From Methanobrevibacter thaueri (GTDB lineage Archaea; Methanobacteriota; Methanobacteria; Methanobacteriales; Methanobacteriaceae): a stretch of 64,000 nucleotides of DNA. The notes below the pieces were generated by a model that did not search any database, was not told the origin of the DNA, and saw only the letters and a list, made by a program, of their open reading frames with translations. Both the position numbers and the translations under genes were made by a program. Shown one piece after another: positions 1-8,316 of the stretch. The DNA is taken from NCBI RefSeq assembly GCF_015062915.1, contig NZ_SUTJ01000001.1, positions 6,045 to 70,044 of the forward strand, written 5' to 3'. Numbering within the stretch: position 1 is the stretch's first letter; each line of letters opens with the position of its first letter.

Positions 1-289
1 CATCCTCTATCATTGTCTCCATTATCGGAAGGTTAAAAGCCAAAGTCTTTCCGGATGCTGTTGGGGTTGTTATTATGACATGCTCGCCGTCTTTAATTGC
101 CTCGTATGTTTCTGCCTGGTGCTGGTATAATTTAACATCCTTTGAGTCAAGATAATCAATTATTCTCTCGTTTAAATTCTCAACTTTTTTAAAACTGGCT
201 TTTTTGGCAGGTATGGTTTCTATATGCGCTATATTTTCCCTATACCTCACGTCATTTTTAAACATATCAATATTTTTAACATCTTCCAT
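1..289 (-). CDS. DEAD/DEAH-box helicase, YprA/MrfA (Hrq1)-like, N-terminal part only
   Basis: Only the first 96 codons lie in the window; the gene continues beyond the left edge. The reading starts MEDVKNIDMFKND. It then has a Q-motif-like segment (LYQHQAETYEAI) and a Walker A motif (TPTASGKTLAFNLP) about 75 residues in. The LYxHQAE...TPTASGKTLAFNLP arrangement is typical of the YprA/Hrq1 branch of superfamily 2 helicases, which in Bacillus (MrfA) act in repair of mitomycin-type DNA damage. A MrfB-like exonuclease lies at 24284-25330 in this window, so both halves of such a pathway may be present. The start ATG (287-289) is 60-75 nt downstream of a hairpin plus T-run on the same strand, so its leader may be regulated. 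The family assignment comes from a short fragment. Confidence 0.75.
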   Translation of the reverse strand, partial: MEDVKNIDMFKNDVRYRENIAHIETIPAKKASFKKVENLNERIIDYLDSKDVKLYQHQAETYEAIKDGEHVIITTPTASGKTLAFNLPIMETMIED

Positions 290-349
290 GGTACCAGCTA
301 AAATAAAATTAATAATAATATGTTAAACCGAATAATATTTAAAATAACC

Positions 350-425
350 CATGTAAAAAATAGTAAGCCGGAACCGAAGATGGTTCCAACTTATGCATAT
401 TATGGAAGAAATAAGTTTCTTCCCA
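350..425 (-). ncRNA. Candidate structured small RNA or attenuator leader
   Basis: Read on the minus strand, a TATA box (ATATATATAG, 456-447) is followed about 25 nt later by GGAAGAAA-CTTA-TTTCTTCC (423-404), a perfect 8-bp hairpin. After a short spacer comes an 11-bp stem (392-382 with 375-365: AAGTTGGAACC / GGTTCCGGCTT, two G-U pairs, six-base loop). This ends in ACTATTTTTT (T6 at 360-355). Promoter, 5' hairpin, 3' hairpin and oligo-U tail together look like an independent RNA of about 75 nt. It could equally be a terminator-containing leader of the helicase gene starting at 289. No credible coding frame was found. Confidence 0.5.
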
Positions 426-516
426 ATCATATTTTTGTATTTTTTACTATATATATTTGGTATGCCTAAATCATTTTACAAGTTCAACATCAATTGATTA
501 ATGTTTTAATGACAAT

Positions 517-592
517 CTTATTTAAATTAAGTGAGAGAGCAAATGAAAAGTAATATTAGTATCCAAATGCTCTCTCAATCATTATTTAAATA
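517..592. promoter_or_regulatory. Symmetric divergent promoter with two CAAATGCTCTC-type elements
   Basis: Two elements face outward. On plus, CAAATGCTCTCT (564-575) is followed 9 nt later by a TATA-like TTTAAATA (585-592) leading to the helicase gene at 637. On minus, CATTTGCTCTCT (545-534) is followed 7 nt later by TTTAAATA (526-519). The arms TGAGAGAGC (532-540) and GCTCTCTCA (569-577) form a 9-bp inverted repeat. The same element recurs near 12.8, 45.8 and 47.8 kb, always upstream of a TATA-like box and in the direction of the gene. I infer a transcription-factor site; the factor is unknown. Confidence 0.6.
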
Positions 593-636
593 AGTTAGTT
601 ACAAACATTAAATTATATTAAAAAATGAGGGAAAAT

Positions 637-3075
637 ATGATTACCTATGAAGAATTCGAAAATATCGTTGTAAATATTTTAAAAAGAGATATTTCTTCAA
701 ATGAAAATCAGAAAAAAGCAATACTGTCACCAAGTAATAAGTCCCTTTTTATCGTAGCAGGACCAGGTTCCGGAAAGACAACCGTTATGGTTCTTAAAAT
801 ATTAAAGTACATTTTTGTAGATGACGTCAACCCAAGCGAGATACTTGCAACAACATTCACAAGAAAAGCCGCTGAAGAGTTGTACTCACGTATCTTAGGA
901 TGGGGAGATGAAATAAAAAATCACCTATTGGACAATGTGGATGACTTTGACAGCATATTGAAAATTGACAGAGTTGATTTCAATCAAATCAAAATTGGAA
1001 CAACAGATAGCGTTGCTGAAGAATTACTCAGAGACTTTAAAAAACCAGGTGAAAACCAAGCCATTGTTATTGAAGATTTCGTTGCAAATTCCGCAATGAT
1101 GAGAATACTTATTGAAGATGAAAAATATCTCAACAAGAAACTGGTGGAATACCTGAAGGAGTTGAGCGGAAACTCCAAACTTGAGGAACCATCAAAATTA
1201 AGTGAAATATTGATGAACATCAAGAACAGATTATTCTACGACCAGATTGACATTGACAAATTATATAAACAGACTCCCGAGGGAAGCGGTGAGAGAATTG
1301 CCCTTGATTGCATCATGGAATATGAGGCCACATTGGAGGACAGAAACACAATAGACTTTGCAATGCTCGAATCACTATTCCTGAATAAGCTAAAAGACGG
1401 ACAGTTAAGGGAATTTCTTGATGAAATAAGAATTGTCCTAATCGACGAGTATCAGGACACAAATCTTATTCAGGAGGACATCTACTTCACAATCGCTGAG
1501 GCTGCACTGGAAAATGAGGGAAGCATCACTGTCGTAGGTGACGACGACCAGTCACTGTACCGTTTCAGGGGAGCCACAGTTGACTTGTTCACACATTACC
1601 CTGAACGTGTTAAGGAAAGGCTGGGCATTGACATTGAAGAGATTAACCTGCAGACAAATTATCGTTCAACCGAAAACATCATTGAACACTGCAACCGCTT
1701 TGCGGAGCTTGATCAGGAATATCAAAATGCAAGAGTGGCAAACAAACCTAAGATTATTGCTCCTGACTTTGAAAAGGACAAGATGCCAGTTTTAGGATTG
1801 TTCAGGAACAATCCTCAAATGCTTGCCAAAGACCTGTCAGTGCTGATTAACAAGCTGGTGAATAAAGGCGAGTGTGAGCTGAAAGTCTTAAGGGTACTGG
1901 ATGAGGAATACTATAAAAAGATGAACGGTAACATTGACATTGCCCAATTCCAGAAAATCAAAACTGAAAACGTCAAGGCTGGAAAAGAGGTTGAAAGCAT
2001 AAAGCTCAAACTGGATGGGGAATACGGGTCAGCATCTGACATTGCGATATTGTCATTTTCACCTAAGGAAGTTCCCCATGGAAACAATTCATTTCTCTTT
2101 ATGCTTAGAAAGCACCTTAAAAGGCTTAAGAACCCTATTGAAATGTTCAATCCAAGAGGAATTGACCTTCAGGAAATCGATATGGTTGGAGTGTTCTGCG
2201 GATTGATGCTTGAATGCATAGATCCTGAGGCCATTTTCCAAAAGTCAGACAAGACAATACCTAAACTGGCCATAAGAAACATGAACCGGTGGAGGCTCAA
2301 GGCAAAGGATTATATGAAGATGAACCCTGAACCCCACAAGCCTGTTACATTAAGCGAGTTTGTAACCTATTGGCAGCTCAGAAGGCCAAGGGGACATGAC
2401 GAATGGCCTAAAAGAGCCAGTTTAATGGAACTTGCATATAAATTGACAACATGGATAGAGGACTTGCAGGAGGATGTTGAGGGAATCGTATACCTTGAAG
2501 CGATTACCAAATCAATCACACAAACAGGATTTTTCAATGAATACCATTCAACAATTTCATTCTACAATAAAAAGCAGGAAGCAGAATCCGTTCTTGAAGC
2601 CATCTGGAACATTTTCATACCATTATCAACAGGTGGAGTGAAAATAGATGAGTCATTGCTTGAGACTTTGCCTGACGACAGGATTAACGTGTTGTCAATT
2701 CACCAGTCTAAGGGATTGGAATTCCCATTGGTTATTGTTGATGTGGGTTCAAAGTTCAAAACCAATGACATTAGAAACCAGCGTTTGAGATTTCCGAAAA
2801 CCCTTGAGGACAAGCTAACCATTGAGGATAGCATAAGGCGTCACAGTTCCTTGGGATTAAGTGAAAGAAGTGAGAAGGACAGGTCATTTGATGACTTGAC
2901 CAGATTGTATTTTGTGGCATTTTCAAGGGCCGAAAGCGTTTTGCTGCTGGTTGGACTTTATCCGGCCATTGAAGGATATACCAAAAGAAATGACCATTTC
3001 AATATACCGAATATTGCTCTTGGATGGAGCAGAGATGAGAATTATGTTGGATTTAAGGAGATTTATCTAATTTAG
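637..3075 (+). CDS. UvrD/AddA-like superfamily 1 DNA helicase
   Basis: About 812 residues with the full set of SF1A (UvrD/Rep/AddA) helicase motifs in order: Walker A AGPGSGKTT, Ia TTFTRKAAEEL, II LIDEYQDTN, III VVGDDDQSLYRFRGA, IV TNYRSTENI, V SIHQSKGLEFPLVIV, VI RLYFVAFSRAE. It should translocate on single-stranded DNA 3'-5'. The next gene, 11 nt downstream, encodes an AddB-like nuclease, so the pair probably processes DNA ends like bacterial AddAB. I prefer the ATG at 637 because GAGGG lies 5 nt upstream of it; an in-frame ATG at 625 overlaps that ribosome binding site. Transcription is likely controlled by the CAAATGCTCTC element at 564-575. Family is certain, the exact role inferred. Confidence 0.9.
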   Translation: MITYEEFENIVVNILKRDISSNENQKKAILSPSNKSLFIVAGPGSGKTTVMVLKILKYIFVDDVNPSEILATTFTRKAAEELYSRILGWGDEIKNHLLDNVDDFDSILKIDRVDFNQIKIGTTDSVAEELLRDFKKPGENQAIVIEDFVANSAMMRILIEDEKYLNKKLVEYLKELSGNSKLEEPSKLSEILMNIKNRLFYDQIDIDKLYKQTPEGSGERIALDCIMEYEATLEDRNTIDFAMLESLFLNKLKDGQLREFLDEIRIVLIDEYQDTNLIQEDIYFTIAEAALENEGSITVVGDDDQSLYRFRGATVDLFTHYPERVKERLGIDIEEINLQTNYRSTENIIEHCNRFAELDQEYQNARVANKPKIIAPDFEKDKMPVLGLFRNNPQMLAKDLSVLINKLVNKGECELKVLRVLDEEYYKKMNGNIDIAQFQKIKTENVKAGKEVESIKLKLDGEYGSASDIAILSFSPKEVPHGNNSFLFMLRKHLKRLKNPIEMFNPRGIDLQEIDMVGVFCGLMLECIDPEAIFQKSDKTIPKLAIRNMNRWRLKAKDYMKMNPEPHKPVTLSEFVTYWQLRRPRGHDEWPKRASLMELAYKLTTWIEDLQEDVEGIVYLEAITKSITQTGFFNEYHSTISFYNKKQEAESVLEAIWNIFIPLSTGGVKIDESLLETLPDDRINVLSIHQSKGLEFPLVIVDVGSKFKTNDIRNQRLRFPKTLEDKLTIEDSIRRHSSLGLSERSEKDRSFDDLTRLYFVAFSRAESVLLLVGLYPAIEGYTKRNDHFNIPNIALGWSRDENYVGFKEIYLI

Positions 3076-3086
3076 GAGTTGATTCT

Positions 3087-4304
3087 ATGAAATTACCGTC
3101 AAAATCAAGACCTTATATAATTCCAGAGTACAGCCTAACTGGAGATTTGCTTTCATTTTTAACATGCAACCTGCAATACAGGTACCAGAACAAGGGGACA
3201 CTGCCTCCATCAAAGCCCGTTCAGAGATGGTTCGGTGAATTCATCCACGGAGTGATGGAAGAGGCATACCTGGAATGGGATTACAAGAAAACAGCGTTTC
3301 CATGGGATTGGCTGGATGACATTCGCCCAATCGAGGAGCAAATTGACTTGAGACTTCAGACTAGAGGACTGTATCCTTATGATGAGGATCTTTTCTTCAG
3401 TATGTCCAATCATCCGGAAGTTGAATACCTGAATGAGCATGACCATAAGAAACTGGCCAGCGCAAGGGCTGAAAAGGCAATCAACATTTGGGGAAGACAC
3501 CTGTTCCCACTGATTGATTCATCCGAGCACTTAATCAAAGGTGTTAGGCCAATGCCAAACTATGATGAGCATAAGAGCCGTTCCAACTATTATGGAATCA
3601 ATGGTGTTGTGGATGTTTTGACTTCAATGAAGATTAATGACTTGGAGCAGAGCAATCTTGACAATTATGACAACCTGATTATTGAGTTTCTCAAAAAAGA
3701 TCCTAACTTCAAAAAACAGATTATGGAGCAGGATGGGGAAGATTACGAAATCATAATCGATTATAAAGGAATGAAAAGGCCACCTACAGTTGTGAGTGAT
3801 CCTAAAGTGGAGGACAAGTGGGAAACACACAAGCAACAAATCTTAACCTATTCATGGCTCAGGTCCAAGCAGGAGGATTCAAAGCCTATTGTGGCCGGAA
3901 TCATATTCTACTTGAATGAGCTTGTCCCATCAAAAGAGGACTTGGTCCTGATTAAGGAAGAGCTCAAAGACGATTTGACAGATGTTGGAAACGAATTTGA
4001 AAATGACGTCAAGTTGATTGAAAACTGGGAAGAGGACGATAAGGCACCGAACCTCAGCGATGAGTTTAAAATATCCCGGTCAATAAGAATCATTAATGTT
4101 GATGAATCAGAACAGGACAATGCATTGCTGATGTTTGACAGTGTTGTGGAGAATATTGAAAGTTCACTAATCAAGGAGATGAACGGTTGCAAGATTCAGG
4201 AGGCATGGAAAGCGGATTCTGATGAGAGAACATGCAGTGCTTGCGATTTCAGGACTTTCTGTAAAAATAACAGTGTTAAAACAAAAGATATTAAAATTCC
4301 TTAA
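3087..4304 (+). CDS. PD-(D/E)XK nuclease with Cys cluster, AddB/Cas4-like
   Basis: 405 residues starting after a strong ribosome binding site (AGGAGTTGAT), 11 nt behind the helicase gene. The middle holds a RecB-type nuclease core (EIIIDYKGMKR, metal Asp and DYKG lysine) after an earlier VVDVLTS strand. The C-terminus carries CSACDFRTFC, and a single Cys sits near the N-terminus (SFLTCNLQYRY). One early Cys plus a late Cys cluster is the pattern of Fe-S nucleases of the AddB and Cas4 type. No helicase domain is present, so this is nuclease only. With the upstream SF1 helicase it makes a two-subunit end-resection candidate. No cas genes are nearby, which argues against a CRISPR adaptation role. 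Confidence 0.82.
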   Translation: MKLPSKSRPYIIPEYSLTGDLLSFLTCNLQYRYQNKGTLPPSKPVQRWFGEFIHGVMEEAYLEWDYKKTAFPWDWLDDIRPIEEQIDLRLQTRGLYPYDEDLFFSMSNHPEVEYLNEHDHKKLASARAEKAINIWGRHLFPLIDSSEHLIKGVRPMPNYDEHKSRSNYYGINGVVDVLTSMKINDLEQSNLDNYDNLIIEFLKKDPNFKKQIMEQDGEDYEIIIDYKGMKRPPTVVSDPKVEDKWETHKQQILTYSWLRSKQEDSKPIVAGIIFYLNELVPSKEDLVLIKEELKDDLTDVGNEFENDVKLIENWEEDDKAPNLSDEFKISRSIRIINVDESEQDNALLMFDSVVENIESSLIKEMNGCKIQEAWKADSDERTCSACDFRTFCKNNSVKTKDIKIP

Positions 4305-4332
4305 TACTAAATTAATATTTAAGGGGATTAAA

Positions 4333-5007
4333 ATGACTAATTTAGAGACAAACAAAAAATACTGTGAAAAGATTGAAAGCAAAATCGACCTTGATGCAAA
4401 ACCTGTTGCAATAAAACTAATCAAAACAGAAGCTGACCTTCCGGAAGGCTATGATTTAATCGATGAAAAAATCAGACACTGTGAAATGGTTAGAAAAGCA
4501 TCATTAGGTAATAAATTCTACTCCACAATAGACGAACAGTTATGTTTAGGTGGAGCAGGTGCAATCGGACTTAGAGAAATGCCTGAAAAACTTGCAAACG
4601 GTGAAAAATACTTCTCATTAGGCAGATTCCAAGACTTGGAAACCGCAAAAAAACTTACTGCAGACCTTTCAATCGTCAAGGACATCCACTGGGGAATTGT
4701 TTATGCTCCTTTAGATGAGGCAGACTTTGAAGCAGATGTTATTCAAGTCATTACCGAACCTGTTGGCGGAATGAAACTTGCTCAAAGTATCGTTTACAAG
4801 ACCGGTGAAAAGGTCACTCCTTCATTTGCAGGAATTCAATCATTATGTGGTGATGCATTTGCAAACCCATACATTTCAGAAGGAATCAATTTCACATTAG
4901 GCTGTAGCGGTTCAAGAAGTTATGCTGACATCCATGACAATGAGATGATTGTAGGTATTAGCAAAGCTAAAATCGAGGAAGTCTTTTCAGGACTTGATTC
5001 AGTCTAA
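4333..5007 (+). CDS. DUF169 family protein
   Basis: 224 residues from the ATG at 4333, chosen because AAGGGGAT lies just upstream; a longer frame from 4222 would overlap the nuclease gene. It resembles the DUF169 family of archaeal and anaerobic bacterial proteins, whose function is unsettled. Visible features: AKPVAIKLIK near the start, RHCEMVRKA, SLGRFQ, and a C-terminal LGCSGSRSYADI segment with conserved Cys. Cys residues in DUF169 proteins suggest metal or cofactor binding, but this is inference. A paralogue is encoded at 55096-55896. The 3' end overlaps the convergent nucleotidyltransferase gene by 9 nt. Confidence 0.8.
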   Translation: MTNLETNKKYCEKIESKIDLDAKPVAIKLIKTEADLPEGYDLIDEKIRHCEMVRKASLGNKFYSTIDEQLCLGGAGAIGLREMPEKLANGEKYFSLGRFQDLETAKKLTADLSIVKDIHWGIVYAPLDEADFEADVIQVITEPVGGMKLAQSIVYKTGEKVTPSFAGIQSLCGDAFANPYISEGINFTLGCSGSRSYADIHDNEMIVGISKAKIEEVFSGLDSV

Positions 5008-5652
5008 GAGTTTAATATAATCATCATAATGATTAATATTCAATAACTCTTTTTCATTTTTTTCTTTTATTCCATAAAAAGCATATCCATCATCAAATAT
5101 TTTTCTAAGAATAGGATTTAAGTTATCATCCTCATTTTCCAGATATCTCATCAGGTTTTCCCTTGGCGCCACAAATGGCATTCCAAGACCTTCAGCAGTA
5201 TCCAGCCATCCTGTTTTTCTTCTTCTTAAAATGGATATTGTATGATACGGATCATCAGAACTCTGACTAACCTCAATCATTTCATTAAATGTCTCTGTTG
5301 TCACTGTCGGCTGGTCGGCAGTTATGCATAATGCAAACTCGGAGCCGATGTTTGAAAGACCATGGTAAAGTGATGTTGATAAACCTACATCAACAGGATC
5401 GTTTTCAATGAAAATGACTTCATCTTTATAATTATCAAAAATAGCTTCTCTTATTTCACTAGCATAATGTCCAAGTACCACAATGCATTCATCAATATTT
5501 GAGGATAATGCATTGTCAATGGTTGTCTCTATGACAGTCTTATCCTTGAACGGTAAAATCAGTTTGTTTGTCACTTCTATGCCACGGGAAATCTGGTCTT
5601 TCCTCATTCGGGAATTCTTTCCGGCGGCAGTTATTACTGTTGAAATAGACAT
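4999..5652 (-). CDS. MobA/MocA-like NTP transferase
   Basis: 217 residues with a Rossmann-type nucleotidyltransferase start (STVITAAGKNSRM), a sugar/cofactor acceptor region (GLSTSLYHGL) and a metal-binding ITADQPTV segment. This matches the MobA-like/MocA branch that transfers CMP or GMP to molybdopterin, or nucleotides to sugar phosphates. The DQP motif favours a cofactor cytidylyl/guanylyltransferase-like role. Other molybdenum-related genes in the window (MoaE-like 19264, molbindin 19881) make a Moco link plausible but not proven. No clear ribosome binding site precedes the ATG; a TATA-like GAATATATCC lies about 25 nt upstream, so the mRNA may be nearly leaderless. Confidence 0.7.
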   Translation of the reverse strand: MSISTVITAAGKNSRMRKDQISRGIEVTNKLILPFKDKTVIETTIDNALSSNIDECIVVLGHYASEIREAIFDNYKDEVIFIENDPVDVGLSTSLYHGLSNIGSEFALCITADQPTVTTETFNEMIEVSQSSDDPYHTISILRRRKTGWLDTAEGLGMPFVAPRENLMRYLENEDDNLNPILRKIFDDGYAFYGIKEKNEKELLNINHYDDYIKLLD

Positions 5653-5679
5653 AAAAATAAAAAAAAGAGGATATATTCA

Positions 5680-6864
5680 CTAATTTGGAATATATCTTAC
5701 AACTTGAGCATAAATGCCCATTCCAGTTCCTTCACCTTCAGTCCACATTTTGATTTGAACAGGATAGTCGTAATCATTGTGAACTGTAATGTCCCTTGCA
5801 GGGTTGTAACCAAAGAGCACAGCATCCTCATCCCATGTCATACCTGTTGGCAAATCAAATCCTTCTGATGTAACAGCTGCCCTTAGTGCCCTTGCAGATG
5901 GACATACACCGTGTGCGGCACTTCCACCTGGAGCAGAAGCATCGGATGCAGATTCAAAGTATACATAGTCTTTTCCACTGCCTGTTGAATTAGGTGGGAT
6001 AACAGTTCCATTCCATGCTTCAACAAATTGTCTGGCATTGATTTCCCTGATGGAATCTCCATATTCAGGGTGGGAACCTAATGAAGTACCGTATGCTTCA
6101 CCAGCCTCTTCGGTGTAATTTCCAGAGTATAGTAAAATTGGAGAACCTGTTGGGTATTCTGCTGCATAGTCCACTACATCTTGACCAAATATTTTCGGAA
6201 CATCATCTGATGAAATATTGTTTCTTCCATCTGAAAATCCTACCATACCTTTTTCCAGTGCGAATGTAGATCCAACTTGTGCATCATAATTATACCAGCT
6301 TGCAATTGTGGATGCGTTATAATAATCATTATGATAATCCAAATTCTTTATTTCCTCAACAGGTACAGACTTGATTTTAGTACCGTTTTCCATTACGTCA
6401 ACACCGCTTTCAGTTTTTACCAACCATTTGTAAGGAGCACTGTAACCCCATACATAATTATCCGGCGCTTTTACTGCTAATTTATCGCCTTCATAGGTTA
6501 AAAAACCTGGACCTTCAATATCCACTACATTTCCATAGGAATCAATACCACTACTGGCCACAGTACTGAAATCAAACGGAACAATACCAGTAGAAGCACT
6601 TCTCAATATTCCCTGAATGTCCAATGCTAAAAGCTGATGTGACAAGAATCCTAAATTTGAAACAATAGGAACTTCAATGTTTTCACTAGTTCCCACAATG
6701 GATTGATTTTCAAACATGGATTGGCCAACAGGAATATTATAATCCTCAACTACTGATTGTGCAGTGTATGAAGTGGTGCTTGCGGAAATTACAGCAAAAA
6801 ATGCGCATAAACATAATACTGCTACTAAAATTACTATAGAAATTTTTCTCCAACCACTGCTCAT
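5680..6864 (-). CDS. Exported membrane-anchored protein with VanW-like C-terminus
   Basis: 394 residues preceded by AGGTG. Residues about 8-30 form one hydrophobic signal/anchor (IVILVAVLCLCAFFAVISA); the rest should lie outside. The C-terminal third has a Cys in AAHGVCPSARALRAA followed by YNPARDITVHNDYDYPVQI. This resembles the end of VanW-type domains, seen in bacterial envelope proteins of unknown function. In a pseudomurein-walled archaeon a cell-wall role is plausible, but nothing in the sequence proves it. It precedes the nucleotidyltransferase gene on the same strand (27 nt gap). Confidence 0.55.
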   Translation of the reverse strand: MSSGWRKISIVILVAVLCLCAFFAVISASTTSYTAQSVVEDYNIPVGQSMFENQSIVGTSENIEVPIVSNLGFLSHQLLALDIQGILRSASTGIVPFDFSTVASSGIDSYGNVVDIEGPGFLTYEGDKLAVKAPDNYVWGYSAPYKWLVKTESGVDVMENGTKIKSVPVEEIKNLDYHNDYYNASTIASWYNYDAQVGSTFALEKGMVGFSDGRNNISSDDVPKIFGQDVVDYAAEYPTGSPILLYSGNYTEEAGEAYGTSLGSHPEYGDSIREINARQFVEAWNGTVIPPNSTGSGKDYVYFESASDASAPGGSAAHGVCPSARALRAAVTSEGFDLPTGMTWDEDAVLFGYNPARDITVHNDYDYPVQIKMWTEGEGTGMGIYAQVVRYIPN

Positions 6865-6930
6865 TAAAACACCTAACTAAATAATAATATTATACTATAT
6901 TTAAAGTACTATAAAAACATTATTAATTTT

Positions 6931-8211
6931 TTATAATTTTTCAGAAATTAGCTTAATTCTCTCTTGAATTTCAATAATGGTTTCCTGACCATTACCGCCT
7001 ATCAATATTGCATCTTCATGGGAATACTCTGCCACCAACTCGATGATCTGGTCAAGGGTGTTTACGGTTATGATGTTACCCATATAACCCAGTGAATTGA
7101 GCCTGTAAATTGCAAGGTCAAGAGTGTCATCAAGGCCCGGAAACAGCACAATGACTTCCGGATTGTAGTTGACTGCAACGTCAAGAATGTCAAGCCTATG
7201 CACTTCATTGTGACGTGGTGTTCCGATAAACAATGCATAGAAGTTCTTTTCAGCCAATATAGATGCCAAGGCATCGGAATTATCTGTTTTTCCAACATAA
7301 ACATCAGCATCATTGATCTTATAAACATCCAAACGACCTTGAACTGCCTTGAAATCAGCCAAAGTTTCTCTGATTAAATCCTTTGAAATCTTAAGTTCCC
7401 TTGCTATGGCAGTTGCAAGTCCCGCATTGAGCAGATTGAATTTACCGAAAAGCTGCAATTCATCCTGATATTCAAAATATGGAATCGCCTTGCTTGCAGA
7501 ATCCTTAAAGTCACTGTTAAAGTCCTGATTGAAAGCGGTGAATATTGTTTTTCCAGCGAAAAACCTGACCAATGAGTCCTTATAATTAGCTATGGTCTTG
7601 TGAACATCCATATGGTCATTTCCTATGTTTGTAAGGCCCACCATGTCAAAATCAAAGCAGTAATTTGCAAAATCAAGAGTCATGTCACAGACTTCAACCA
7701 ATAGGATATCATAATCTCCTTCGTTTGCCTCAAGAATCAAATCGTAATAACCTGAAAATCCTCCACCACCATTGCCTCCGACAAGAACCTTGCGTCCTGC
7801 ACTTTCAAGAATGCTTTTAAGCATATGGACAGTGGTTGTTTTTCCATTGGTTCCAGTAATTCCTATTGTGAAAAGGTCCTTGTGTTTGGATACGACATTG
7901 CTTAAAAGCTCATTTTTTTCAAGCAGACGTTCAGCAAAAGCCCCACCGAACATGCTAGGACTAATTGCAATTGCATCACATTCTTCAATGGCGTATGAAT
8001 TGGAAAAACCCAAATCAACAGTTATATTATCTCCCACAATGGAAACTGTTTGAGTATCTTCAATCATATTCATTGACAAATTAGGCAATTCCAAGCCATC
8101 CAAATCAACATTAATATTCAAATCAGTAGCGTAAACATCCCAACCATGTCTTAAAAGGGAGTTTACGGCTTTTTTACCTTCTACACCTAAACCGATTACT
8201 GCAGCTCTCAT
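6931..8211 (-). CDS. MurD-like Mur ligase family protein
   Basis: 426 residues. The N-terminus is a MurD-type dinucleotide fold (AAVIGLGVEGKKAVNSLL), followed by the Mur ligase P-loop GITGTNGKTTTVHML and a central LTNIGNDHMDVH motif with the metal/phosphate His and Asp. Mur ligases join amino acids to a carboxylate with ATP. In this archaeal group likely jobs are pseudomurein peptide assembly or the related CfbE step of coenzyme F430 synthesis. The MurD-like N-terminal domain fits pseudomurein-type ligases, but substrate cannot be read from sequence. It has its own ribosome binding site (AGGAATTA) and runs divergently from the TIR-like gene. Confidence 0.75.
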   Translation of the reverse strand: MRAAVIGLGVEGKKAVNSLLRHGWDVYATDLNINVDLDGLELPNLSMNMIEDTQTVSIVGDNITVDLGFSNSYAIEECDAIAISPSMFGGAFAERLLEKNELLSNVVSKHKDLFTIGITGTNGKTTTVHMLKSILESAGRKVLVGGNGGGGFSGYYDLILEANEGDYDILLVEVCDMTLDFANYCFDFDMVGLTNIGNDHMDVHKTIANYKDSLVRFFAGKTIFTAFNQDFNSDFKDSASKAIPYFEYQDELQLFGKFNLLNAGLATAIARELKISKDLIRETLADFKAVQGRLDVYKINDADVYVGKTDNSDALASILAEKNFYALFIGTPRHNEVHRLDILDVAVNYNPEVIVLFPGLDDTLDLAIYRLNSLGYMGNIITVNTLDQIIELVAEYSHEDAILIGGNGQETIIEIQERIKLISEKL

Positions 8212-8316
8212 AAAAAATAATTCCTTAAAAATAATTTCTATAATTAACTTACATTTTTAGAATTAATAAATATTTTTATACTAGATTAAGACAATACTAA
8301 AAACAAGGTGTTTCAC

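Noticed and set aside
402-497. 31-codon plus-strand ORF with a hydrophobic stretch (starts MEEISFF) and a 35-codon minus-strand ORF from about 430
   Set aside because: Neither has a ribosome binding site, and both overlap the hairpins and TATA box that better explain the region as promoter plus RNA.
3087-4304. Cas4 as the identity of the PD-(D/E)XK nuclease
   Set aside because: About twice the Cas4 length, paired with an SF1 helicase and far from any CRISPR feature; AddB-like is the better description.
4222-4332. N-terminal extension of the first DUF169 frame
   Set aside because: It overlaps the nuclease gene's Cys-cluster codons, and a ribosome binding site marks the ATG at 4333.
6931-8211. 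Firm assignment as CfbE (F430 synthetase)
   Set aside because: The family is Mur ligase, but the MurD-like N-terminal fold and lack of cfb neighbours leave pseudomurein ligation at least as likely.
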